DNA from: Acidithiobacillus ferrianus
GTDB taxonomy: Bacteria > Pseudomonadota > Gammaproteobacteria > Acidithiobacillales > Acidithiobacillaceae
Direction of reading: 5' to 3'
DNA: 64,000 nt
Assembly (NCBI RefSeq): GCF_010378095.1
Contig: NZ_WNJL01000001.1
Span: forward strand, 99,056-163,055
The notes under the pieces are model-generated. The model worked only from the letters and a program-made list of their open reading frames with translations, did no database searches and was not told where the DNA came from. Of this stretch, positions 9,029-17,549 are shown in pieces. The translations under genes were made by a program, and so were the position numbers. The first letter of the stretch is position 1. Each line of letters opens with the position of its first letter.

Positions 9029-9705
9029 AACACTCCCTGGTGCTCCTGCCGGAAGAGCGCCGCCGTTATCGGCGGCACCAGTTCTGGACGGATCACGGTA
9101 TTTTCCGTGAGCTGTTTTATGCGAACTTTCACGAGATTGCGCCAGGGGTGTTTCGCTCGGCCCAACCGTCGCCGGTCCAGTTACGGCACTGGCAGCGGAA
9201 GCATGGTCTCTGCACGGTATTGAACCTGCGTGCTCCGGCACCCCACGAACCCCATTACCGCCTGGAGCAGGAGACATGCGATGCCCTGGGCATGACGCAC
9301 CTGACCCTGCACGGCTTTGGCTCCCGGGATCTGCCGAAGCGCGACAAGTTGCTGGCGGGCATAGAGGTGCTGGACCAATTACCCCAACCTTTTTTACTGC
9401 ACTGCAAGTCCGGTGCCGACCGCGCCGGTTTTATCAGCGTGCTGTATCTGCATCTGGTGCTGGAGGTGCCCATCGGCGAGGCGCAACGGCAATTGCGTTT
9501 GTGGCCCTTTGGCCATATTCGTCATGCCAATACCGGTATTCTCGATTGGTTTTTCACTTGTTATCGGCACGCCACCGTGGCTCGGCCTGGCTTGACTCTG
9601 CGCGATTGGATTGCGCAGGACTATGACCGCGAGACGGTGTTGAAAAGCTTCCGTCCCTGGTACCGCCTGGACTGGCTGACCGATCGCCTGCTGCGCCGCG
9701 AGTGA
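9025..9705 (+). CDS. Dual-specificity/tyrosine phosphatase-like protein in the LPS operon
   Basis: A 226-residue cytoplasmic protein with the Cys-based phosphatase signature HCKSGADRAGF (C127, R133), preceded by VFRSAQPSP, a motif of DSP1-like phosphatases. A possible general-acid Asp lies around residue 102 or 107. The start was placed at ATG 9025, which overlaps waaC by ATGA; a longer frame reads back into waaC. Placed between waaC and waaA with overlaps on both sides, it could dephosphorylate a core-synthesis intermediate, a sugar phosphate or a regulatory protein. The substrate is unknown. The active-site motif is intact, so it is probably an active enzyme. Confidence 0.82.
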   Translation: MKHSLVLLPEERRRYRRHQFWTDHGIFRELFYANFHEIAPGVFRSAQPSPVQLRHWQRKHGLCTVLNLRAPAPHEPHYRLEQETCDALGMTHLTLHGFGSRDLPKRDKLLAGIEVLDQLPQPFLLHCKSGADRAGFISVLYLHLVLEVPIGEAQRQLRLWPFGHIRHANTGILDWFFTCYRHATVARPGLTLRDWIAQDYDRETVLKSFRPWYRLDWLTDRLLRRE

Positions 9706-10973
9706 TGAACCGTCGACTCTACGCTTTTTTGCTGTGGCTTCTGAGCCCCGTCATCCTGGGCTTTGCGTTGTGGCGGGCCTGGCGGCGTCCCGCATACCGG
9801 GAGCGCTGGCGGGAGCGTTTCGGTTGGGGCGCGCGGCATCGGGATCGGCCCATCTGGGTGCACGCGGTGAGTGTGGGGGAGACGATCGCGGCTGTGCCGC
9901 TCGTTCATGCGCTGCAGGCACGCTATCCAGGGGTGCCCATCCTGGTCACCAGCACAACGCCCACCGGGGCGGCGATCGTCAGCCAGCGTTTGGGCACGGA
10001 AGTGCGGCAACATTACATGCCTTATGACCTCTCCGGGGCGGTCACGCGCTTTCTGCGCCGCCAGCGACCGCGTTTGGGGATTCTCATGGAGACAGAGATC
10101 TGGCCCAATCTTTGTCACGCGGCGCGCCGCGAAGGGGTACCATTGATGCTGGCCAACGCCCGTTTATCCGCACGGTCATTGCGGGGCTACGGACGTTTCC
10201 GTGGCCTTTTCGCCCCGGCGCTGGCGAGCATTTCTGCTGTCGCCGCCCAGAGCGCCGAGGAGGCGGCGGCCTTCCAAAGGTTGGGCGCACAGCGGGTGAC
10301 GGTGACCGGCAACATCAAATACGACTTGCCAGAACCGGTCGCAGCGCGCGAACGGGGCCGGCAGTGGCGGCAACGCTTTGGCGGGCGACCGGTCTGGGTT
10401 TTTGCATCGACCCATGCGGGGGAGGAAGAGATGGCGTTGGCGGTGCTGGACGCTTTGCAGCGGCAATGGCCTGACTTGTTGTTGGTCCTGATCCCCCGCC
10501 ACCCCTCCCGGCGCCCGGAAGTGGTCGCGCGCATGCAGGCCAGAGGGGTGTCCCATGTCTTGCGCTCACGCGATGAGGCGGTGAGCGGGAAGGCCATTTT
10601 CTTGGTCGATACCCTGGGTGAGGTCATGGACTTTTACGCCGCGGCTGACGTGGTCACCATTGGCGGCAGCTTTGTTCCGGTGGGGGGGCATAATCCATTG
10701 GAAGCGGCGGCCCTCGCCTGTCCGGTTGTCTGGGGTCCGCATATGGAAAATTTTCGCGGTATCACCCGGGATTTGCTGACCGCCGGGGCGGCCGTTCAGG
10801 TACCGGATTCGGTGGTGCTGGCGGCGCAGCTGGGCGCCTGGCTGGCCGCACCGGAAGCGGCCGCGGAACTGGGGGCGCGTGGGTTGCTGCTGTTACAGCG
10901 GCAGCGCGGCGCGCTGGGTCGTACACTGGCCCTGATGGATACCTTGGATGCGCGTCGAGGATTACCCGAGTAA
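9705..10973 (+). CDS. waaA: 3-deoxy-D-manno-octulosonic acid transferase
   Basis: Adds Kdo residues from CMP-Kdo to the lipid A precursor at the inner membrane (GT30). The 422-residue protein has the N-terminal membrane anchor (LYAFLLWLLSPVILGF) and the catalytic HAVSVGE motif with Glu59. The C-terminal region GGSFVPVGGHNPLEAAALACPV matches the conserved KdtA segment. A GTG one codon earlier (9702) is an alternative start; ATG 9705 overlaps the phosphatase stop by one base. The 3' end overlaps the convergent patB gene by 12 bases. Confidence 0.93.
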   Translation: MNRRLYAFLLWLLSPVILGFALWRAWRRPAYRERWRERFGWGARHRDRPIWVHAVSVGETIAAVPLVHALQARYPGVPILVTSTTPTGAAIVSQRLGTEVRQHYMPYDLSGAVTRFLRRQRPRLGILMETEIWPNLCHAARREGVPLMLANARLSARSLRGYGRFRGLFAPALASISAVAAQSAEEAAAFQRLGAQRVTVTGNIKYDLPEPVAARERGRQWRQRFGGRPVWVFASTHAGEEEMALAVLDALQRQWPDLLLVLIPRHPSRRPEVVARMQARGVSHVLRSRDEAVSGKAIFLVDTLGEVMDFYAAADVVTIGGSFVPVGGHNPLEAAALACPVVWGPHMENFRGITRDLLTAGAAVQVPDSVVLAAQLGAWLAAPEAAAELGARGLLLLQRQRGALGRTLALMDTLDARRGLPE

Positions 10974-12119
10974 GGTTTGTTGCAGGCGTTCGAGGCCTCG
11001 TTCCAGCACGCTTCGCGGCGTGGCAAAGTTCAGTCGCACAAAGCCCTCGCCGCCCGGTCCGAAGCTCGGGCCGGGATTGAGGCCGAGCCGGGTCTGGCGC
11101 AGACGCCGGGCAAGGGTTTCGTCGCTCCCGTAACGATGCACGTCCAGCCAGGCCAGGTAGCCGAACTCCGGGCGCCGGTAGACGACTGCGGGGAGTGCAT
11201 GCGTCAGGTATTCGCCCATGAAGGAGGCGTTGTCGGCCAGATAGCCGCGCAACGCGGTCTGCCATTCCGCGCCATGGCGCCAGGCGCTGGTCATTGCCGT
11301 CAGGGCGCAGGTATTGATCTGGTGAATCTGGCTGCGATGGATCTCGTCGTGGAACCTCTGCCGTAGCTCCGGGTCGGGGAGAATGGCGATCCCGCCGCCC
11401 ATGCCCGCAATGTTGAAGCTCTTGCCCGCCGATGTCAGTAAAACCGATCGCGGGAACAGCGCAGGGAAGGGTGTATGTTCGGCATGGCTGAGATCCGCAT
11501 GAATTTCATCGCTGACCACCACACAGCCCGCGGAGGCGCAGAGAGCACCCAGGCGTTGCAATTCGCTCGCGGTCCATACCCGGCCTGTCGGATTGTGGGG
11601 AGAGCAGAGCAGTAGCAGTTTCGCATTGCGGACGGCGTTTTCAAGGGCTGCCCAGTGCATTTCGTAAACGCCGGCGCCGTTATTTTGCAGGGGCACCAAC
11701 AGCAGCTCCCGGGCATTTTTGCGCACCGCCGTCATGAATGGCGGATAAACGGGGGGCATGACGATGACCGGGTCACCGGGCTGTGTGAAGGCGCGTACTG
11801 CGGCAAAAAGCGCGGGGACGACCCCGCTGACCATGCCGGTGACGCCAGGCTCCGGCCGCCACCCATGACGCTTCGCCATCCAGTCGTCCGCAGCTTGTAA
11901 CATATCCGGACCATTACTGGGATAGCCGAAAATGGGGTGTTCCAGGCGCTTCTGCAAATCCGCGATGACGATTCTGGGCACGGCGAAGTCCATATCCGCG
12001 ACCCACATGGGCAGCACCTCACCGCCAAAATGGGCATGGGCGCCATCCCATTTGAGTGATCCGGTACCTTGTCGGGGGATGACTTTGTCGAAGTCCGTGT
12101 CATCGTACGCCATGTTCAT
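10962..12119 (-). CDS. MalY/PatB-type PLP C-S lyase, candidate OvoB
   Basis: A 385-residue fold-type I PLP enzyme of the PatB/MalY group, cystathionine beta-lyase-like. The N-terminal LPMWVADMDF is diagnostic, and the PLP lysine sits in SAGKSFNIAG. Such enzymes cleave C-S bonds. The start codon overlaps the ovoA stop (ATGA), so the two are translationally coupled. Ovothiol synthesis needs a PLP sulfoxide lyase to convert the 5-histidylcysteine sulfoxide made by OvoA into 5-thiohistidine, and a PLP enzyme has been described for that step (OvoB). The genetic linkage makes this the natural candidate here. Without that context it would be called cystathionine beta-lyase. Confidence 0.85.
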   Translation of the reverse strand: MNMAYDDTDFDKVIPRQGTGSLKWDGAHAHFGGEVLPMWVADMDFAVPRIVIADLQKRLEHPIFGYPSNGPDMLQAADDWMAKRHGWRPEPGVTGMVSGVVPALFAAVRAFTQPGDPVIVMPPVYPPFMTAVRKNARELLLVPLQNNGAGVYEMHWAALENAVRNAKLLLLCSPHNPTGRVWTASELQRLGALCASAGCVVVSDEIHADLSHAEHTPFPALFPRSVLLTSAGKSFNIAGMGGGIAILPDPELRQRFHDEIHRSQIHQINTCALTAMTSAWRHGAEWQTALRGYLADNASFMGEYLTHALPAVVYRRPEFGYLAWLDVHRYGSDETLARRLRQTRLGLNPGPSFGPGGEGFVRLNFATPRSVLERGLERLQQTLLG

Positions 12120-14224
12120 ACACGTTCCCAGAGACTGACCTGCGCTATGCTGTGCTGGTATTTCCGGGCGGTTTCGCGGATGACAAAAGGCAAATCCCGC
12201 GGACTGTCATCGCGCAGACGGAACGGTCCGGACAAAATTTCACGCAGGGCGTCAAAGGTGCCCAGATTCTCCCCATCCCGTTTGAAACCGCCGAGCCATT
12301 CCGCCCGCGCGGTATGTTCTTCCAGCCAGGTGTAGGGCGAAGTGATGACCAGCAAGCCGCCGGGCAGGATGCGGCCGGCGATGTCTTCCAGAAATTTGCG
12401 GGGATGGTGCAGGCGGTCGATGAGATTGGCCGCCACGACCAGATCATAATCCCGATACAAAGGCTTCAGATTGCAGGCGTCGGCCTGGAAGAAGTGGACC
12501 CGGTCCGCCGTTTCGGCCAGGCCCAGGGCGGCAAGATCCGCTGTACGATAACTTTGCAGTTCACCCTCTTCGGTCAGCGTGTAGGAGAAGTGCCCGCGCT
12601 CGCGCAGTTGCACGCCGACGCTGATGAAGCGCGCCGAGAAATCGAGGCCGGTGACCTCGGGGCAGTGCCTTGCCAGTTCAAAACTACCGCGGCCCACGGC
12701 ACAGCCGATGTCCAGAGCGCGACGTAAGGGCCTGCCGGTCATGGCCGCCACTGCGATCCCCACGACTTCCGCCGCAAAGTTGGCCACCCCATAATATGGG
12801 CGCCCATAATGAAATTCCGCATACTGGGAGACCAGAGCGTCACTCTCATAGACCGGTATCTCAGGCAGCGCATTGGGCGAGGCCACATAACGGAATCCCG
12901 CATGCTGGAAGAAATGGCGGCGGAAGGCATAGCGGGCCTCCCGCTGCGTTTCGTTGCCGAGACTGATGAATGAGCCGCCCTTGATGAGATTGTGCTGCTG
13001 GTCGAAGGTGGGCACCGTGAAGTCATCATAAACCGGATGCACCTCGAAACCGGGAAAGGGATAGATGGGCGTCGCGGTCCATTGCCAGACGTTGCCGACC
13101 ACATCGTAGAAGTCCCCCTGCCTGAACTGGTCGACGGGGCAGGGCGAACAGTCCGCGGCGAGTCCGATATTGCCGGGCACCGCGTCGTCCCAGGCATCGC
13201 TGTCGGCCAGCACAGAGAGATCACGCAGGTGTCGCCATTCATCCTCGCTGGGCAGGCGCAGGCGCTGACCGATCCGGTCCGATTTCCAGCGGCAGAAGGC
13301 ATCGGCTTCCAGCGCATTCACCTCCACCGGCCAGTTCCACGGCATGGGGCGCTCCTCCGCGATCAGGCGCAGCCGCCAGGTGTCCTGATCCGGAACCCAG
13401 AAAGTCGGATGCCGGGCCTGGCTGAAGCGGCGCCAGCGATCTCCCTCCGCGGTCCACCAGCGGCTCTCGCTGTAGCCACCCTGCTCCACGAAAGCCAGGA
13501 ATTCCTGATGGCTCACCAAGAAGCGGGAGGCGTGAAAGGGCTGCAGCACCACCTGATGAAGACCATATTCATTGTCCCAGCCATACCGGGGATCCGCGCG
13601 CGCTTTGCCCAGACGGACGGCGCCGCCGGCCACGGCCTGCAGGATATTATCCGGCGCGGCCCCTGCGGAGGTCCAGGGACGGAAGGCTTCCACAGGGCGG
13701 ACGCGGGACAGGGGCAATTGCCGCATGAGCACCGAACTGGTCTCCAGATGGATGTTTTCATGCTCGATTCCCATGAGGATCACCCACCACGGCGAATCCC
13801 AGGTGATGGGCAGGGACAGGGGCATCTCGCGGATCAGACCGTCCACCAGTTCCCGCACTCGCTGCCGATACTGACGGACGTCGTCGACGGCGGGCCAGTC
13901 GTAGTGGGTTTCGTCCAGGTCGTCCCAGGACATTTCATCGACGCCGACCGCAAAGACGGATTCCAAACGTGAGTCGAGACGCTGTCCGACCAGTCCGGCC
14001 ACCTGGAGTTTGTTTACATAAAAGGTGGCGCTATGGCCGAAATAAAAGATCAAGGGATGACGCAGGGGAATGGCTTTCTCGTACCATGCCGCCGGTTCCG
14101 CCAGATGATCAAAAAGCTGTTCATACAGCGAAAAAGTCTCATGGAAGATCCTGCGAATCTCTTCCCGCTTCTGCTCTGCATGCGCGCCGTCGAGACGGGG
14201 CGTTGCGATACGTGTACGCGCCAT
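12116..14224 (-). CDS. ovoA: OvoA: 5-histidylcysteine sulfoxide synthase fused to methyltransferase
   Basis: First enzyme of ovothiol synthesis: iron-dependent, O2-using coupling of cysteine to C5 of histidine, and later N-methylation of thiohistidine. The 702 residues show the full OvoA layout. A DinB-like N-terminal domain carries the iron-binding HENIHLE (H155, H159, E161), with H64 in FGHSATF as the probable third His. A formylglycine-enzyme-like domain spans about 195-450 (VGNVWQWT at 376-383). A class I methyltransferase spans about 465-702 with SAM motif ALDIGCAVGRG (503-513). EgtB of ergothioneine synthesis lacks this C-terminal methyltransferase. A good Shine-Dalgarno (AAGGGGAA) precedes the ATG. 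It lies 42 bases after trmL and overlaps patB. Confidence 0.92.
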   Translation of the reverse strand: MARTRIATPRLDGAHAEQKREEIRRIFHETFSLYEQLFDHLAEPAAWYEKAIPLRHPLIFYFGHSATFYVNKLQVAGLVGQRLDSRLESVFAVGVDEMSWDDLDETHYDWPAVDDVRQYRQRVRELVDGLIREMPLSLPITWDSPWWVILMGIEHENIHLETSSVLMRQLPLSRVRPVEAFRPWTSAGAAPDNILQAVAGGAVRLGKARADPRYGWDNEYGLHQVVLQPFHASRFLVSHQEFLAFVEQGGYSESRWWTAEGDRWRRFSQARHPTFWVPDQDTWRLRLIAEERPMPWNWPVEVNALEADAFCRWKSDRIGQRLRLPSEDEWRHLRDLSVLADSDAWDDAVPGNIGLAADCSPCPVDQFRQGDFYDVVGNVWQWTATPIYPFPGFEVHPVYDDFTVPTFDQQHNLIKGGSFISLGNETQREARYAFRRHFFQHAGFRYVASPNALPEIPVYESDALVSQYAEFHYGRPYYGVANFAAEVVGIAVAAMTGRPLRRALDIGCAVGRGSFELARHCPEVTGLDFSARFISVGVQLRERGHFSYTLTEEGELQSYRTADLAALGLAETADRVHFFQADACNLKPLYRDYDLVVAANLIDRLHHPRKFLEDIAGRILPGGLLVITSPYTWLEEHTARAEWLGGFKRDGENLGTFDALREILSGPFRLRDDSPRDLPFVIRETARKYQHSIAQVSLWERV

Positions 14225-14266
14225 AGATTCCCCTTCTGTACGTCCTTGGTATCTTGGAGAGTCAGT

Positions 14267-14767
14267 TTAACACAAGATACCGTTCGGTCGGATGTCCGGG
14301 AGCGGGCCTTCGCCACCGCAATAGTCCATCTGCCGCCAAGCCTCGAAGACCGCGATGGCACAGGCGTTGGACAGATTCAGGCTGCGCTGGCCGGGGCGCA
14401 TGGGCAGGCGCAGTACCTGCGTGGCGGGCAGACTGTCCAGGAGGCGGGCAGGCAAGCCGCGGGTTTCCGGGCCGAAAAGCAGCGCATCGCCGGGCTGATA
14501 AGCGACGTGCTGATAAGATTGAGTGCCTTTGGTGCTGAAGGCGAATATGCGCGCATCCCCCAAAAACGCCCGGCAGGCCGCCCAGTCCGTATGGCGATGC
14601 ACCTGCGCGAATTCGTGGTAATCCAGCCCGGCGCGGCGCAGGCGATGGTCATCCCAGGCAAAACCCAGAGGCTCCACGAGATGCAGGGCGGCTCCGGTAT
14701 TGGCGCAGAGGCGGATGACATTGCCGGTATTGGGGGGGATCTCCGGCTCATACAGGATGACGTGCAA
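14267..14767 (-). CDS. trmL: tRNA (cytidine(34)-2'-O)-methyltransferase
   Basis: SPOUT-family enzyme that 2'-O-methylates the wobble base of certain leucine tRNAs. The protein opens VILYEPEIPPNTGNVIRLC and ends with the knot motif PMRPGQRSLNLSNACAIA; LLFGPETRGLP lies between. All are standard TrmL signatures. I placed the start at TTG 14767 (166 residues, near the family length); a TTG at 14785 is also possible, and no ATG fits. It lies 25 bases after comF and 42 before ovoA on the same strand, so it looks like the second gene of a comF-trmL-ovoA-patB operon. Confidence 0.9.
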   Translation of the reverse strand: MHVILYEPEIPPNTGNVIRLCANTGAALHLVEPLGFAWDDHRLRRAGLDYHEFAQVHRHTDWAACRAFLGDARIFAFSTKGTQSYQHVAYQPGDALLFGPETRGLPARLLDSLPATQVLRLPMRPGQRSLNLSNACAIAVFEAWRQMDYCGGEGPLPDIRPNGILC

Positions 14768-14792
14768 AAAGGGCTCAGGCGCCAATGGATGC

Positions 14793-15506
14793 TCAGAGGG
14801 CACGGGCGAGCACCCAGATGTCAATGCGTTGTACACCGGCATCCCGCAGGGTGCGGGCGATCTGCGCGGCGGTGGTTCCGGTCGTGAGTACATCATCGAC
14901 GACGGCGACATGATCCGGAACACGTCCGCGCAGGGCAAAGGCCGCATCCAGATTGTCCCGCCGGGCCGCCGCGCTCAGTCCGAGTTGGTGGCCGGTATGG
15001 CGGCGACGCCGCAGCACGCCGGGGATGACCGGGATGCTCCAGCGTTTGCCCCAGTGGCGGGCCAGCAGCAGGGATTGGTTGTAACCGCGTTCGCGCAGGC
15101 GCTGGCGATGCAGCGGCACGGGCAGCAGCGCGTCCGGGTGGGACGGCGGATGCTCGCCCCAGGCACTGGCCCAGGCATCGGCCAGTGGTCTGGTCCAGTC
15201 CAGACTCTGCTGAAATTTCCACGCGAGGATGGCGGTGTTCAGGGGTTCGGCATAGATAAATGGGGTATAGACGTGGTCATAGGCGGGGGATTCCACCGCG
15301 CAGACCGGGCAGTCCCCGTTGTCCAGCACGGGTAACGCGCAATAACTGCAACGCTCGGCGGGCAGGCGCGGCCAGTCGCCGAAACAGCCGGCGCAGAGCG
15401 GGGCGCCGGGCGCGGCGCAGGCACGGCAGCGTTCCGGAAACAGCCAGTGGCTGAAGCGCCCCGCTGCGTCGTGTAGCCGGGACAGATGGGGAAGGATCCG
15501 TTGCAA
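14793..15506 (-). CDS. ComF family protein (phosphoribosyltransferase-like)
   Basis: A 237-residue ComF/GntX-type protein, linked in other bacteria to DNA uptake or use of DNA, with a type I phosphoribosyltransferase fold. The N-terminal zinc region has Cys pairs (CRAC..CAGC, CSYC..CPVC), and the PRPP-binding motif is VAVVDDVLTTGTT near the C terminus. The start was set at TTG 15506, which has AAAGGAAC five bases upstream; the open frame extends further back but would run into the divergent bioF gene. First gene of the minus-strand operon that includes ovoA. Confidence 0.85.
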   Translation of the reverse strand: MQRILPHLSRLHDAAGRFSHWLFPERCRACAAPGAPLCAGCFGDWPRLPAERCSYCALPVLDNGDCPVCAVESPAYDHVYTPFIYAEPLNTAILAWKFQQSLDWTRPLADAWASAWGEHPPSHPDALLPVPLHRQRLRERGYNQSLLLARHWGKRWSIPVIPGVLRRRRHTGHQLGLSAAARRDNLDAAFALRGRVPDHVAVVDDVLTTGTTAAQIARTLRDAGVQRIDIWVLARAL

Positions 15507-15587
15507 GAAGTTCCTTTGCTTTTTAAAAGGTCGCTTGGCAACGCCAGTCGTTGTCAGCGGATCTGATTCTCGCGCCCCCGCCCTCCA

Positions 15588-15616
15588 TTGACAAGGCACA
15601 GACCCCTCCCTATAAG
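15588..15616 (+). promoter_or_regulatory. bioF promoter (sigma-70 type), possibly leaderless
   Basis: TTGACA (15588-15593), a 17-base spacer, then TATAAG (15611-15616): 11 of 12 consensus bases. A start point about seven bases after the -10 falls on 15622-15624, which is the bioF start codon. No Shine-Dalgarno sequence stands before that ATG. The bioFHCD transcript may therefore be leaderless. The divergent comF gene starts at 15506, so the region is shared. Confidence 0.65.
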
Positions 15617-15621
15617 AAGCT

Positions 15622-16791
15622 ATGCATACGGAACGGGAAGAACAATGGCGAGGGGAATTGTCCGCCTTGCGTGCGCACGACCTCTGGCGGGAGTTGCAGG
15701 TCCTGCAACCCGCGCCAGAGCGGGGGCCGCCCGCTTTTATGGGGGCGCAAGGCGAACCGCTCCTGTCTTTTGCCAGCAATGATTATCTGGGCCTGAGCGC
15801 GGAACCGGCCCTGCGTGACGCCGCCATCGCCGAGATCCGGCAGAACGGGGTGGGCGCCGGTGCGGCGCCGCTGCTCGGTGGCGAGCGGGCCGCCCATGCG
15901 GCGTTGGCGGATGCCCTGGCCGGCTGGCTGGGGGCGGAGGCGGCGCTGCTCTTCGGTAGCGGTTATCTGGCCAATCTGGGGGTGATCTCCACGCTGGTCG
16001 GGCGCGGTGACCGTGTCTACGCCGACCGCCTCAACCATGCCTCGCTGGTGGATGGGGTGCGCCTCTCCGGCGCGCGTCTGCATCGCTACCGGCATGGCGA
16101 TATGACGCATCTGGCGCACTGGTTGGAACGCGGCGGCCGGGGGCGGGCCTGGATCATCACCGACGGGGTGTTCAGCATGGATGGCGATATCGCCCCGCTC
16201 CCTGAACTCGCCACCCTGGCACAGCGGCATGGCGCCGGGATCATTCTCGACGAGGCTCATGCCTGTGGCGTGCTGGGGACGGAGGGGCAAGGCACGGCGG
16301 CGCACTGGAACATGGATATCCATGGGGTAGACGTCATCATGGGCACCCTGGGTAAGGCCTTCGGTGTTTACGGCGCTTTCGTGGCCGGCAGTCGGGACCT
16401 GGTGGATCTCCTGCGCAATCGCGCCCGCAGCTTCCTCTACCATACCGCCCTGCCCTCCGCCTTGGCGGCTGCCGCCCTCGTCGCGCTGGACCTTTTACGG
16501 CATGGGGATGCCCGGCGCGAGCGCCTGACGCAGCACCGGCAGCATTTGCGTGCGCAGGTGCCCGACGCCCCCTGGCTGGTCAGCGAGACACCCATTCAGG
16601 GACTCCTGCTGGGCGATGCGCGGCGGGCGCTGACCGTCAGCGCCCGATTGCGCCGTGCCGGCCTCTACTGTCCAGCGGTGCGGCCGCCGACGGTGCCTGC
16701 CGGTAGTGCCCGTCTGCGCATCACCCTCAGTGCGGCACACCGTCATGAGGATATCGAACATCTGGTTCGCGCGCTCCGGGAGGTCTTATGA
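15622..16791 (+). CDS. bioF: 8-amino-7-oxononanoate synthase
   Basis: Condenses pimeloyl-ACP with alanine, the first committed step of the biotin ring pathway, using PLP. The 389-residue protein has SNDYLGLS near the N terminus and the PLP lysine K245 in GTLGKAFG. DEAHACGVLG is the conserved cofactor-contact stretch. The ATG at 15622 gives an N terminus that lines up with other BioF proteins. It is the first gene of bioF-bioH-bioC-bioD, with overlap to bioH. No bioA is in the window and bioB is 14 kb away. Confidence 0.95.
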   Translation: MHTEREEQWRGELSALRAHDLWRELQVLQPAPERGPPAFMGAQGEPLLSFASNDYLGLSAEPALRDAAIAEIRQNGVGAGAAPLLGGERAAHAALADALAGWLGAEAALLFGSGYLANLGVISTLVGRGDRVYADRLNHASLVDGVRLSGARLHRYRHGDMTHLAHWLERGGRGRAWIITDGVFSMDGDIAPLPELATLAQRHGAGIILDEAHACGVLGTEGQGTAAHWNMDIHGVDVIMGTLGKAFGVYGAFVAGSRDLVDLLRNRARSFLYHTALPSALAAAALVALDLLRHGDARRERLTQHRQHLRAQVPDAPWLVSETPIQGLLLGDARRALTVSARLRRAGLYCPAVRPPTVPAGSARLRITLSAAHRHEDIEHLVRALREVL

Positions 16792-17549
16792 GCTGGGCGC
16801 GTCAGGTCAGTGGTCGGGGACGCCCGCTGGTGCTGCTCCACGGCTGGGGGATGGAAAGCCGGGTCTTCGCTTCCTGGAGACCCCTTCTGGAGGCCCATTT
16901 CACCTGTATCAGCTACGACCTCCCCGGTCACGGGCAGACGCCCTGTGCGCCCTCCGGCCTGGCTTGGTCGGCCAGTCTGGAGGGTCTCCGCCGGATGCTT
17001 GCTCAGGAGGTCCCCAAGCCCCTGTTGCTCGGCTGGTCCCTCGGGGGCTTATTGGCCCTCGGCATCGCCTTGCAGCACCCCGGATTATTGGCGGGACTGG
17101 TGCTGATCTCCAGTTCCCCCGCGTTTTGCCAGCGCCCCGACTGGTCTCCGGCCATCCCTGCCGCGACGCTGGAGGATTTCGCGCAACACCTGCGCGAAGA
17201 CCCCCAGGGCACCCGGCGGCGTTTCCTCGCCCTGCAAGTCTTGAACGATCCGCAGGGACGTCGCGCCCTGGAGGGCCTCAGCGTCTGGCCCATGCCGGAT
17301 CAGACCTGTCTTGCCGATGGGCTGGGGCTGTTGCGGGAAGTGGATTTGCGCGCACAACTGACGGCATTGCCCATGCCGGTGCGTCTCGTGCATGGGCGAC
17401 AGGACCGGATCGTGCCCGTCGGCGCCGGCGAATATCTCCACGAGCGCCTGATCGGCAGTCGACTCACCATTTTGGAGCGGAGCGGTCACGCCCCCTTTCT
17501 GTCGCGGCCGCAAGCCTGTGCCCACGCGCTGCTGGAGGCCTGGGGATGA
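16788..17549 (+). CDS. bioH: Pimeloyl-ACP methyl ester carboxylesterase
   Basis: Alpha/beta hydrolase that removes the methyl group from pimeloyl-ACP methyl ester and so ends the disguised fatty-acid route to pimelate. The catalytic triad is readable in the 253 residues: Ser84 in GWSLGG, Asp in HGRQDRIVP, and His in SGHAPF. LLHGWG near residue 17 gives the oxyanion region. It overlaps bioF and bioC by ATGA, and sits beside bioC, which makes its substrate. The assignment is firm in this context. Confidence 0.93.
   Translation: MSWARQVSGRGRPLVLLHGWGMESRVFASWRPLLEAHFTCISYDLPGHGQTPCAPSGLAWSASLEGLRRMLAQEVPKPLLLGWSLGGLLALGIALQHPGLLAGLVLISSSPAFCQRPDWSPAIPAATLEDFAQHLREDPQGTRRRFLALQVLNDPQGRRALEGLSVWPMPDQTCLADGLGLLREVDLRAQLTALPMPVRLVHGRQDRIVPVGAGEYLHERLIGSRLTILERSGHAPFLSRPQACAHALLEAWG

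Noticed and set aside
12992..13972. A 326-codon plus-strand frame inside ovoA
   Set aside because: It is fully antisense to the ovoA domains and shows no protein-like motif.
15507..15779. Longer ComF start upstream of 15506
   Set aside because: It would overlap the bioF gene and its promoter; TTG 15506 has a good ribosome-binding site and gives the family length.
16655..17545. N-terminal extension of bioC back across bioF and bioH
   Set aside because: It lies in another frame of bioF and bioH; the BioC family N terminus matches the ATG at 17546.
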